Both the position numbers and the translations under genes were made by a program. A stretch of DNA of 64,000 bases from Eubacteriaceae bacterium Marseille-Q4139. GTDB taxonomy: Bacteria; Bacillota; Clostridia; Lachnospirales; Lachnospiraceae. Below, piece after piece: positions 24,554 through 33,659 of this stretch; within the stretch, counting starts at the first letter, position 1; each line of letters starts with the position of its first letter. Under the pieces are notes generated by a model. That model searched no databases, was not told the DNA's origin, and was given only the letters and a program-made list of their open reading frames with translations. The DNA lies in the NCBI GenBank assembly GCA_018223415.1, contig JAGTTQ010000001.1, forward strand, positions 1,957,865 through 2,021,864, given 5' to 3'.

Positions 24554-25354
24554 ATGAAACACTTAATAAAAATCATTACTATAATTTATCAGGATCGTAA
24601 ACTGTTATTTGATCTGGCCCAAAATGATTTTAAAGCCAAATTTGCAAGTTCTCTACTGGGAACGATATGGGCATTTGTTCAACCGATGTTTACGATTGTT
24701 GTTTTCTGGTTTGTATTTCAGATGGGTTTTAAATCAACGCCGGTGGATAATATGCCGTATATTCTTTGGTTTGTTCCGGCATTTGTGCCCTGGCTCTTTT
24801 TCTCAGATATAATGAATTTTAGTGCATACTGCATGCAAGAATATAATTATCTGGTAAAAAAAGTCCGTTTTGATGTGGAGATTCTGCCAGTCGTTAAAGT
24901 TGTTTCGGCATTATTCGTGCACATTTTTTTTGTTGGATTTATTGTTGTTATGTATCTGGTGTATGGTGAAGCTCTATCTCTTTACTGCTTGCAGGCCGTT
25001 TATTATTCGGCGGCCTTGCTATTTCTGGGAGTCGGGATTTCTTTTTTAATTTCGTCTGTTACCGTTCTTTTTAAGGATTTTATACAGGTGGTTTCAATTC
25101 TTTTGCAAGTTGGTTTCTGGGCGATCCCAATTTTCTGGAATCCGGACAATATGGAGCCATGGGTAGTTACTGTGCTCAAATTGAACCCCATGTACTATAT
25201 TGTGTCAGGATATAGAGAGAGCTTTATTTATCATATTGGGTTTTGGGAGCATCCTGTTTATACCACATACTTTTGGGGAGTAGCTGTTACTGTTTTTGCA
25301 GCGGGTGGCCTTTTGTTTTCAAGGCTTCGGCCGCATTTTGCAGATGAGTTGTAG
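24554..25354 (+). CDS. wzm: ABC-2 polysaccharide export permease, Wzm-like (left arm)
   Basis: 266 residues with about six membrane helices; NDFKAKFASSLLGTIWAFVQP at the N-terminus and KLNPMYYIVSGYRESFIY near the C-terminus are typical of Wzm/TagG/RfbA-type permeases that export complete lipid-linked polysaccharides. Directly followed by its ATPase. Confidence 0.88.
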   Translation: MKHLIKIITIIYQDRKLLFDLAQNDFKAKFASSLLGTIWAFVQPMFTIVVFWFVFQMGFKSTPVDNMPYILWFVPAFVPWLFFSDIMNFSAYCMQEYNYLVKKVRFDVEILPVVKVVSALFVHIFFVGFIVVMYLVYGEALSLYCLQAVYYSAALLFLGVGISFLISSVTVLFKDFIQVVSILLQVGFWAIPIFWNPDNMEPWVVTVLKLNPMYYIVSGYRESFIYHIGFWEHPVYTTYFWGVAVTVFAAGGLLFSRLRPHFADEL

Positions 25355-25363
25355 GTGATTAGA

Positions 25364-26614
25364 ATGAATGTGATAGAGGTTAATGAACTCAGCAAAACAT
25401 ATCCTCTTTATAAAAATAGAAAGGATAAGGTGCGGGAGATTCTCTCTTTAGATGGGAAATCTTACCATACAAATTTTTGTGCATTGCAGAATATATCCTT
25501 TTCTGTGGAAAAAGGGGAGTGCGTTGGTATTATTGGCGTAAATGGCTCTGGCAAATCAACGCTTTTAAAAATTATTACAGGTGTAATTGCGCCTTCGTCC
25601 GGAAAAATAAATATTCAGGGAAAGATATCGGCCCTTTTGGAACTTGGAGCAGGATTTAATCCAGAGTACACAGGCATGGAGAATATTTATCTGAATTCCA
25701 TGTTGATGGGATACTCCAGAGAAGAAACCGATAAAAAGTTACAGTCTATCTTAGACTTTGCAGATATTGGGGATTTTATTTATCAGCCAGTAAAGACCTA
25801 CTCGTCAGGGATGTTTGTACGGCTTGCTTTTTCAATAGCTATTAATGTGGAACCGGATATTTTAATTGTGGATGAGGCGCTAAGTGTAGGCGATATTTTT
25901 TTTCAGCAAAAATGTTACAAAAAAATTCGTGAACTTGCTGGTAGATCAACCGTGTTGATTGTTTCACATGATCTGAATGCAATCACAAAGTTTTGCAGAC
26001 GAATTATTGTGATGCATCAGGGAAATTTGATTTTTAATGGAGAGCCGCAGGAGGCACTTACCCGATATTTTCAGGTGAAACAGGGAGAAATAAAGCATAA
26101 TGATAATGTTCTTCGTCAGGGATTGGCAGATTTTGAAAATTACAAAATACCACAGCTAAAACAATATAGCGGTAATATGGATGTAATTATTCGTAAATTT
26201 TATTATGAGGTAGATGGAATTCCTTTTGGAGAAGCGTGCCAGAAAAATTCCCTTTTTCAGATATCCATGCTGATTGATGCAAAACGAGAGGTGGAAAATT
26301 TAATTATTGGGTATCAGGTACGAGACAAGTACGGCAATGAAGTTTTTGGTCAGACAAGCCTGACTTCCCACGTGGAACAATTTGTGCTGCACAGAGGAAG
26401 CAGTGTAATAACATTCGAGTTTAGCTGGCCGGAAATCCGGGAGGGAGATTATTTCATTACTCTCGGAATTGGAGATGGAATAGAGGTATTGAATCAAGTA
26501 GAAGAATGTTGGATTAACCATGCAATCCATATCAGCGCTTCTGTTAATGGCAAAACAATTTTTGGAGTGTTTAATCAGGAAATGGAAAACCTAAATATTA
26601 CAGCGATGGAGTGA
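25364..26614 (+). CDS. wzt: ABC ATPase with carbohydrate-binding C-terminus, Wzt-like (left arm)
   Basis: 416 residues from the ATG at 25364 (AGGTG upstream; an in-frame GTG at 25355 is less likely). Walker A GVNGSGKST near residue 58, signature YSSGMFVRLAFS, Walker B ILIVDEALSVGD. Residues beyond about 260 form an extra beta-rich domain (Wzt_C type) that in E. coli O8/O9a recognises the capped end of the finished glycan. The next gene encodes a methyltransferase, a likely capping enzyme. Confidence 0.88.
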   Translation: MNVIEVNELSKTYPLYKNRKDKVREILSLDGKSYHTNFCALQNISFSVEKGECVGIIGVNGSGKSTLLKIITGVIAPSSGKINIQGKISALLELGAGFNPEYTGMENIYLNSMLMGYSREETDKKLQSILDFADIGDFIYQPVKTYSSGMFVRLAFSIAINVEPDILIVDEALSVGDIFFQQKCYKKIRELAGRSTVLIVSHDLNAITKFCRRIIVMHQGNLIFNGEPQEALTRYFQVKQGEIKHNDNVLRQGLADFENYKIPQLKQYSGNMDVIIRKFYYEVDGIPFGEACQKNSLFQISMLIDAKREVENLIIGYQVRDKYGNEVFGQTSLTSHVEQFVLHRGSSVITFEFSWPEIREGDYFITLGIGDGIEVLNQVEECWINHAIHISASVNGKTIFGVFNQEMENLNITAME

Positions 26615-26624
26615 GGCGAACTGG

Positions 26625-28097
26625 ATGAAATGGAATTATTATAGCCCAGAGTTTGAATGCGATAAGATTAATGTAGACCTTCTTCGATACTCCCCGTGGT
26701 CAGGGCACAGAAATTTTATCTATGACTTAATGGCAAACTGGAAGCCGCATACGGTAGTAGAATTGGGAAGCTATTATGGTTGTTCTGCCTTTGCAATCGC
26801 TCAGGCCATTAAAGATTTCCAGCTACTATCTGTTTTTTATGGAGTGGATACCTGGCGGGGAGACGATTTTACGCAGACAGATTATCAGCAGGACGTGTAT
26901 CATGATTTCTGCAAAGTTAAAGATGCCTGTTATTCAGACAAATATGTAAAGATGTTAAGAATGACCTTTGATGAGGCAGTATCACATTTTAGAGACGAAA
27001 CCATAGATCTTCTCCATATTGATGGATCTCACCATTATGAAGATGTTCAACATGATTTTGTAACTTGGAAAAATAAGGTGAAAAAAGATGGGATAATTTT
27101 GTTCCATGACATTAGCCCGGATAAGATTGATGGCCAGACGATGGGCTCCTGTCAATTTTGGAGAGAATTAACAGAGGAAAATCCTTATCATCTTCAATTT
27201 GATTTTAGCATGGGGCTGGGGATTCTATTTTTATGTGAGGAAACTTATGAAGAATTTAAGAATAGCTATGTACCGGTCCACTATCAGGCCTTAAACAATA
27301 CTTATGATGTTGAACTGAAAGATGAGATGAGAAAGGCTCATTTTAAACTTTTGGATGCTGACTTTTATATCTCCAGTTTAAAAGAGCAGATAGAAATTAA
27401 AGATACGCATTTAAGGCGATACGAAAAAAGTACCCAGGAGAAAGATTTATATATTTCAAGACTGGAAAATGCCGTAGAGCAGGTACGTGAGGATTATCAG
27501 CGGACAATAGATGGGAAAAACGCCTATATTTTGAAGCTTGAATCCGAAAGAGAATCTATAAAAAATGTCTATGAAGATACGGTGTCGCAAAAAGATGCTT
27601 ATATAAAAGAGCTTGAATCTTTAAGAGAGAGCGTCAAGAAAGACTACCAAAAAACGATTGAGGAGAAAGATTCTTACATTTTGAGTTTGGAGTCAGAGCG
27701 AGAGAATATTAAAAATGCCTATGAAGATACGATTTCTCAGAAAGATGCTTATATAAAAAAGCTGGAAGGGGATGAAAAGGATCTTCAGGAGATGTATCAT
27801 AGTGCGCTCCTGGAAAATGAAAAACAAGTAGCACAAATGGAAGAGGAAGTCCAGGCTTATCGAAGGAGCTACGAGGAAATCATCCGGAGCAGGGATGACA
27901 ATATTAAAAAAATGAAAGAAGAGATGGAAACATCTTGCCAAAATTATGAGAAAAGAATTTTGGCAAGTGAACAAGAAACAAAACGGTTGGAAACAGAGGT
28001 GCTTGGACTCTGTGAAGCAGTGAATGAACTCCAGATTAAGTATCAAAAGACGATGGAATATAAATTAAGCAGACTTTTAAAGGGCAAAGAAAAATAG
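26625..28097 (+). CDS. Methyltransferase with 25-residue coiled-coil repeats, short form
   Basis: 490 residues. N-terminal SAM methyltransferase (VVELGSYYGCSAFA near 44, LLHIDGSHHYEDVQHDF near 130, DGIILFHDIS). From about 240 a long coiled coil built from 25-residue units (DYQKTIEEKDSYILSLESER type; four regular units then three decayed). This design resembles WbdD, which caps and measures O-antigen chains with a coiled-coil ruler, and the gene sits beside Wzm/Wzt as WbdD does. Residues 1-298 equal the copy at 49619 except Val91/Ala; the tail differs completely. Confidence 0.75.
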   Translation: MKWNYYSPEFECDKINVDLLRYSPWSGHRNFIYDLMANWKPHTVVELGSYYGCSAFAIAQAIKDFQLLSVFYGVDTWRGDDFTQTDYQQDVYHDFCKVKDACYSDKYVKMLRMTFDEAVSHFRDETIDLLHIDGSHHYEDVQHDFVTWKNKVKKDGIILFHDISPDKIDGQTMGSCQFWRELTEENPYHLQFDFSMGLGILFLCEETYEEFKNSYVPVHYQALNNTYDVELKDEMRKAHFKLLDADFYISSLKEQIEIKDTHLRRYEKSTQEKDLYISRLENAVEQVREDYQRTIDGKNAYILKLESERESIKNVYEDTVSQKDAYIKELESLRESVKKDYQKTIEEKDSYILSLESERENIKNAYEDTISQKDAYIKKLEGDEKDLQEMYHSALLENEKQVAQMEEEVQAYRRSYEEIIRSRDDNIKKMKEEMETSCQNYEKRILASEQETKRLETEVLGLCEAVNELQIKYQKTMEYKLSRLLKGKEK

Positions 28098-28113
28098 ACG
28101 GAGGATGGGGGTT

Positions 28114-31100
28114 ATGTCAATTCTTTCATTGATAATTCCTGTATATAATACGGAAAGGTATTTGGAGAGATGCTTGGATAGTATTTTAAAACAGAGCTAT
28201 GCTCAGATTGAAGTAATAGTTGTAGATGATTGTTCGCCAGGGAATACGGATGAAATTATTGAAAAATATAAAGGTAAATTTTTTTCTTTAAAATATCTGA
28301 AACATGAGAAAAATAAAGGACTTTTTCTGGCGAGGCTGACGGGATATCGCCATGCAACTGGGGATTTTATTGCTTTTTTAGATAGTGATGATTATGTGAC
28401 TAGAGATTTTTATAGAAAGTTGATATGTAAGGCGGAAGAGGAAGATGCCGATATTGTTATAGGCAGAACTGTAATAGAGAAGCTGGATGGTTCGCACTGG
28501 ATATATAATTTTCATGATGTCAGCCTTCGCTTCCCTACGATTTGTGGCCATGAAGCAGTACGTGCAAAATTTTGGGAGCAGGAAGGCTTATGTTATTCCT
28601 GGCATACTATTTGGAATAAAATCTACCGAAAGAATTTATGGGAAGAGGGAATTCGCTATTTTGAAAAGATTAATACACATGTCATAATGACAGAGGATAT
28701 TGCCTTCTCTTCTGTGATTTTCTATTTCGCTAATCGGGTTGCCTCTGTTGATAATGATGGCTACTTTTATTGTGAAAATGAGAACGCGTCAACGAATTCC
28801 TCGAATATACCGATTAAAAAATTCTCAAAGAATTTACAAGATATCATTACTGTCTTTGACTTTGTAAAAGATTTTCTGGAATCGCAGTCTGCAGATGAAA
28901 CCATTATGGCACATTATAATAACTTTCGGAAGTATTATGCCAAAATGTGGAAAAATCATGCTCAAACAACTTATAGTGGAGCAGATAAAGGAGTTGCTTT
29001 TGAATTAATAGAAGAACTGCAGCCTGGACTAAGAGAAGAAGTACAGTATGAAGATCATTTTTTTAATACACAGATGACTGCATGGAACGGTGGCTTAGAA
29101 TATGCTAAAGATTTGATAGCAGATAAAAGGTTTGACTGGATCAGCTTTGATATATTCGATACGCTAGTTGTGCGCCCGCTTTACAGACCGGAAGACGTAT
29201 TTGCCTTTTTGGACCCTATGTTTCATGAGTTGATGAAAACAGGAGCTTCCTTTAAGAAAATACGAATTAACGGGGAGAAACTTGCAAGAGAAAAGTGGGG
29301 AAAGATACATCCCAAAGCAGAAGACCTGGTATTAGATGAGATTTACCGTGTGATTGGAGAAGCTTATGATATTCCGGAAGCCGTTACACAAAAAATGATG
29401 AATCTGGAAATTAAACTGGAGAAGGAAATGCTCGCAGTGAGAGGCTCTGGAAAAGAATTGTTTGATTTTTCGGTTGCGCTCGGGAAAAATATTGTTTTGA
29501 CCTCAGATATGTATTTGAGCAAAAGTACGATCACTGAAATATTAGAGCAATTTGGTTATAAAGGCTACAAACATCTATTCCTCTCTTCAGACATAGGCTT
29601 GACCAAAAATACAGGCTCCCTCTTTCGCCATGTATTGAACAGCTTGAAGATTAAAGGGGAGCAGCTGCTCCATATTGGAGATACATGGAGCAATGATATT
29701 GAGAGGCCACAAGCGCTAGGAATCCAGACGTTTTTCCTTCCGAAAACAAAGGATGCAATGGAAAATAAGATCCAGGGAATACAGACAAATATGTGTGCTA
29801 CTATTGGTGATTATGCCTGCTCTGATATTGTCGAACGAAAAAAATATAAGAATTCAATGGGATATGGGGCATTACATGCGTTAGCAGCGAATCGGTATTT
29901 TGATAATCCATATAGGTATTTTAATGGAGAGAGTGACTTCAATAAGGATCCTTACTTTATTGGTTATTATCCATTGGGAATGCATTTACTGGGCTTTGTC
30001 AGGTGGCTAATCGAGGAAAGCCAGGCATATGGATATAAAAAGTTGTATTTTACGTCTCGTGACGGATATCTTCCCATGCTGGCCTATAACCGTCTGCGGC
30101 GCGTGTACCCTGATGCACCAATTGCAGAATACTTATATACCTCTCGAAAGGCATTGATGCCTTATATTCTGGCAAATCCATATGATTTTTATGATATGCC
30201 AGTCGAGATTACTAACCACTCTCCACAAACATTGATGAGCATTCTAACATTCTGTATAAGGGATGGGATAGAGAAAGAATTTTCAAACATATTGAAGGAA
30301 AATAAAATAAATAGTGCTGCTTGTTTCAAAAACAGGGAACAATATAAGCGGTTTATTTCATTGTTTCTTACATATGCATACGACCCGACAAAACATAAAA
30401 AGGCGAAAGAACTCTGTTCGTCTTATTATGCATGCATATCGGAAGGAGCGGCGGCGGTGGATATGGGGTACAGCGGGCGTATCCAAGGTGCAATATCTGA
30501 AGCGGCGGGGCGGGGAATCGACGTGTTTTTCGTTCATTCAGATGATAAGCAATATCAGATGGAGAGCAGAAAACATGGGTTCAGAATCCATACATTCTAT
30601 GATTTTAGCCCTTGTATGACAGGAATGATTAGAGAACATATTTTTTCATCTTTTGAACCATCCTGTGTTGGATTTAAACGAGAAAATGGAGGAATCACAG
30701 AGCCCGTATTTGAAATGGAGGCGAAATCCTATCAGGACAAATTTATTGTTCAGAAAATTCATGATGGGGCGCTGGAGTTTATAGATGATTTTATTCGCAT
30801 ATTTGGAGCTCATTATGAAGAACTGCCATTGAAACCCATAGAAATTTCATATCCATATGAAGGATTCTTACGCTACATGAAACAGGAAGATTTAAAAATT
30901 TTTGATGCTTCCTTTTTCGAGGATACAGTATATGGAGCCCGTGAAAAATTAAAAATTTCCGATTTCTTACATCAGCAGCTCGTGAACTTTGATATGACCA
31001 ATGATGTGGAAGCGGTGGGCGTAAATGTAAGTTCATTTAGTGAGACTCTTTTAGAAAGGATGAGAGGAAAAAGCAGATTTTTAAAGTTTGTTGTCTATTT

Positions 31101-31206
31101 GGCAGCGGATAAAGAGAACTTTAAAACGCGTCTGTGGTTTGAGCTGCAAAACAGGCCGGTTATATTTAAGATATGCAGAAAAGTATATCGGGTGTTTTTG
31201 AAATAA
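28114..31206 (+). CDS. GT2-HAD-glycan domain protein (left)
   Basis: About 1,030 residues from the ATG at 28114 (GGAGG 9 nt upstream; the ATG at 28105 abuts it). Residues 1-240 are a GT2 domain (LSLIIPVYNTERYL, DDCSPGNTDEI, FLDSDDYV). Near 343 a HAD domain begins (SFDIFDTLVVR, LTSDMYL, HIGDTWSNDIERP; COG5610-like). Residues 620-900 match the 460-residue protein encoded at 23158. It is a multi-domain glycan enzyme, substrate unknown. The partner at 46502 has the same architecture but many substitutions, although the preceding 5.4 kb is nearly identical between copies. Confidence 0.75.
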   Translation: MSILSLIIPVYNTERYLERCLDSILKQSYAQIEVIVVDDCSPGNTDEIIEKYKGKFFSLKYLKHEKNKGLFLARLTGYRHATGDFIAFLDSDDYVTRDFYRKLICKAEEEDADIVIGRTVIEKLDGSHWIYNFHDVSLRFPTICGHEAVRAKFWEQEGLCYSWHTIWNKIYRKNLWEEGIRYFEKINTHVIMTEDIAFSSVIFYFANRVASVDNDGYFYCENENASTNSSNIPIKKFSKNLQDIITVFDFVKDFLESQSADETIMAHYNNFRKYYAKMWKNHAQTTYSGADKGVAFELIEELQPGLREEVQYEDHFFNTQMTAWNGGLEYAKDLIADKRFDWISFDIFDTLVVRPLYRPEDVFAFLDPMFHELMKTGASFKKIRINGEKLAREKWGKIHPKAEDLVLDEIYRVIGEAYDIPEAVTQKMMNLEIKLEKEMLAVRGSGKELFDFSVALGKNIVLTSDMYLSKSTITEILEQFGYKGYKHLFLSSDIGLTKNTGSLFRHVLNSLKIKGEQLLHIGDTWSNDIERPQALGIQTFFLPKTKDAMENKIQGIQTNMCATIGDYACSDIVERKKYKNSMGYGALHALAANRYFDNPYRYFNGESDFNKDPYFIGYYPLGMHLLGFVRWLIEESQAYGYKKLYFTSRDGYLPMLAYNRLRRVYPDAPIAEYLYTSRKALMPYILANPYDFYDMPVEITNHSPQTLMSILTFCIRDGIEKEFSNILKENKINSAACFKNREQYKRFISLFLTYAYDPTKHKKAKELCSSYYACISEGAAAVDMGYSGRIQGAISEAAGRGIDVFFVHSDDKQYQMESRKHGFRIHTFYDFSPCMTGMIREHIFSSFEPSCVGFKRENGGITEPVFEMEAKSYQDKFIVQKIHDGALEFIDDFIRIFGAHYEELPLKPIEISYPYEGFLRYMKQEDLKIFDASFFEDTVYGAREKLKISDFLHQQLVNFDMTNDVEAVGVNVSSFSETLLERMRGKSRFLKFVVYLAADKENFKTRLWFELQNRPVIFKICRKVYRVFLK

Positions 31207-31231
31207 AGACGGAATGTGAGGGAGTAGAGGT

Positions 31232-32647
31232 ATGAAATCTTTGCTTAAGAGAATGATGGTACTATGGTCTTTAGTAGTCATCACAGCATATCCAGTAATT
31301 TTTCTTTATGGGCAAAATTTTAAAGAAATTAATTTAGAGGAGATTGTTAATCCTATTATTCTTCTCGAAATACTTCTTGGTGCTATTTTGCTTATTAATC
31401 TAATACTTCTTAGGCAATTTAAAAGAGCATCTTTAATTACTTTTTGTATGGTTGTACTCTGTGATTATTTTATGCTTTTTTTGAAAGGTGTTCAAATAAT
31501 TATACCGGCAATGAAATACTGGCATATGTGTACGATCCTTTTGGTAATATGGGGGGCGTTGATTTGGTTTAATAAAAAAATATCGGATGAGAGTGTAAAA
31601 GCAGGGCTTATAGGAATAAGCATACTAGCTAATATCTATGTGGCGATTAATTTGACTCCAGTCGTAGTGGATCATTTACAAAATACTAATATACATAGTA
31701 GTTCAGACACCATCAGTGCAAACCTTACTGACAAGGGGATGCCTAATATATATTATTTAGTTTTTGACGAGTATTCCAGTAATGAATTTATGAAAAAGTA
31801 TTATGAATACGACAACAGTTCCGTGACTGACAAATTGACAGAGATGGGGTTTAATATTTCATATTCAAGTAAAAATGAAGCATATATGACAGAAATATGT
31901 ATGACAAATATTATGAATCTAGATTATTGCTTTGATATGGAAGATGAAGCGGATGATAGCATGGGAAGTGTTATTACAGAAGCGAGAAAAAATAACCTGC
32001 TGTTTCAAATATTAAGGGAACATGGGTATGAGATCCAGGGTATTGGAGATGCGGATTTTTATGGGCTGGATGACGCTTCTGATGCAGCATCTTTAGAGAG
32101 TACGACATTAGAAGGCAAGAGTTTTAATGAAATAGTGTTTGAAAACACAATTTTGGGTCCTTTTGTACAGCAAAATACTTCAACAAAACTGGAGAGCTTG
32201 AGAAAGAATAGTGAGTATATAAAACAACTTTATTTGACTCCTAATAGTGGAAATTTTGTTTTATTTCATGTGGAACTACCGCATACCGCTTTTGTAGCAG
32301 ACAAAAATGGAAATCTTATTAACGCAGAAAATCGGCTAAATTGGGGAAATAAAAAATACTATTTGGAACAATATCAATATGCATCGAATATGATGCTGGA
32401 TATTGCAGAACACTTGGTTGAGTATGATAGAAATTCAATAATAGTAATCTGCTCTGACCACTCAGCTAGAGGCAGGGAAGAGTTTAGTGATATTGATAAA
32501 TGCCAGATTTTCAATAGTGTATATTTTCGGGGAGAGAATTTCAATATTGAAGGCCTGTCTGGAATTAATACAATCAGAAAAATATTGAATGAAGTGTTTG
32601 GATTAGATTATGCGATGCTGGAAACTGTTCCGCTAGAATCTAAGTGA
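31232..32647 (+). CDS. Membrane-anchored sulfatase-superfamily protein
   Basis: 471 residues. Four to five N-terminal membrane helices (to about 145), then an extracytoplasmic alkaline-phosphatase/sulfatase-like domain beginning NIYYLVFDEYSS and ending with the metal-site motif ICSDHSARG near 408. Relatives transfer phosphoglycerol or phosphoethanolamine or hydrolyse sulfate/phosphate esters on surface glycans. Markedly AT-rich compared with the flanks, suggesting recent acquisition. Exact substrate unknown. Confidence 0.65.
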   Translation: MKSLLKRMMVLWSLVVITAYPVIFLYGQNFKEINLEEIVNPIILLEILLGAILLINLILLRQFKRASLITFCMVVLCDYFMLFLKGVQIIIPAMKYWHMCTILLVIWGALIWFNKKISDESVKAGLIGISILANIYVAINLTPVVVDHLQNTNIHSSSDTISANLTDKGMPNIYYLVFDEYSSNEFMKKYYEYDNSSVTDKLTEMGFNISYSSKNEAYMTEICMTNIMNLDYCFDMEDEADDSMGSVITEARKNNLLFQILREHGYEIQGIGDADFYGLDDASDAASLESTTLEGKSFNEIVFENTILGPFVQQNTSTKLESLRKNSEYIKQLYLTPNSGNFVLFHVELPHTAFVADKNGNLINAENRLNWGNKKYYLEQYQYASNMMLDIAEHLVEYDRNSIIVICSDHSARGREEFSDIDKCQIFNSVYFRGENFNIEGLSGINTIRKILNEVFGLDYAMLETVPLESK

Positions 32648-32654
32648 GGTAATT

Positions 32655-33554
32655 ATGCGCAATAAAAAAAGTTTACTTTTGTTTGCAATTATTTTTTTGT
32701 GGATGTTCAATGCAACAAAGATTATTGCTTTGTTTGCAAATAAGGATATCGAAATTAGAAAATTGGATGAATTGCCCAGTGAAGTGAATTCATCAATATA
32801 TTATTGGATTGATGAGACAACATTGTCAGCCGATTTATTAAATACTATTTCAATATATGGGTGGTTGGTAAGCCAGCCAGATGATGCAATGAATGAAAAA
32901 GAAGTAGCAATCATTTTTAAATCAGATCAAGAAATATATGAAATACCGGCTGAAATCTTTCCGGAAAATAATGTTTTAGCTATGCTAAAAGGCAAGGGAC
33001 TAAACATTTCCAATGAAAATATCAGATTTGGAATCTCATTTTCTTCACTTGCAATGAAACAGGGAGTTTATCAAATGTTTTTAAGCAGCAGAGGGAATGA
33101 GGGGGAATTGGGGCTTGTGGAAACTAATATATTTTTTGAAAGAAACAATATGGGCTTAGAAAAACATTATGCTGAGTCAGAGACAATTACAGCACCTCAC
33201 TCAATGCCGGAAGAAAAAGCCTTGGGGTATGGATGGGTTGATTCTTTAAAAGTTCAAAATAATATACTATATCTGACTGGGTGGGGGTTTTTGGATGGTA
33301 TGGATAGTACACAACAACAGGTAGTTATTAATATTAAAAATGTAAATGGGAAAGACGAATATTATAGAGCCTATCCTTATAGCCGAGTGGACTTGGTAGG
33401 GTATGAAAGTAACTTAAGAAGTCAAAATGCAGGAATAGATGCAGTTATTGATATTGGAACATCGGAAATATCCCCGGATGATATTACGGTTTTTGTTATT
33501 AATGGTGAGAAATGGTTTTCTTTTAAGCCGACCATAGAAATTCAACAGCTATAA
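32655..33554 (+). CDS. Membrane-anchored extracytoplasmic protein, unknown
   Basis: 299 residues with an N-terminal signal anchor (LLLFAIIFLWMFNATKII). The outside part holds two beta-rich modules with parallel motifs (ISIYGWLVSQPDD and LYLTGWGFLDGMD), like a duplicated carbohydrate-binding sandwich. No catalytic motif recognised. It follows the sulfatase-like gene by 7 bp and probably works with it. GTGAGGT ribosome site before the ATG. Confidence 0.6.
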   Translation: MRNKKSLLLFAIIFLWMFNATKIIALFANKDIEIRKLDELPSEVNSSIYYWIDETTLSADLLNTISIYGWLVSQPDDAMNEKEVAIIFKSDQEIYEIPAEIFPENNVLAMLKGKGLNISNENIRFGISFSSLAMKQGVYQMFLSSRGNEGELGLVETNIFFERNNMGLEKHYAESETITAPHSMPEEKALGYGWVDSLKVQNNILYLTGWGFLDGMDSTQQQVVINIKNVNGKDEYYRAYPYSRVDLVGYESNLRSQNAGIDAVIDIGTSEISPDDITVFVINGEKWFSFKPTIEIQQL

Positions 33555-33659
33555 TGTGGACTGACAAAAGATGTATTAAATCTGGGATGTAATGATTCCA
33601 ACAGGAAAAGTATTTCAATAGAAAAATAATTCAACATTAAACCACGAGGTAACAACACA

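Larger units (their letters stand above)
22065..27518 (+). repeat. Left arm of 5,454-bp inverted repeat
   Basis: Matches 50366-55819 in inverted orientation without length change. Two base differences were noticed: 26896 (Val/Ala codon of the methyltransferase) and 27501. The outer end cuts into the recombination-site-like ATAAGTACGATTATA; the inner end falls inside the coiled-coil region of the methyltransferase gene. Confidence 0.92.
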
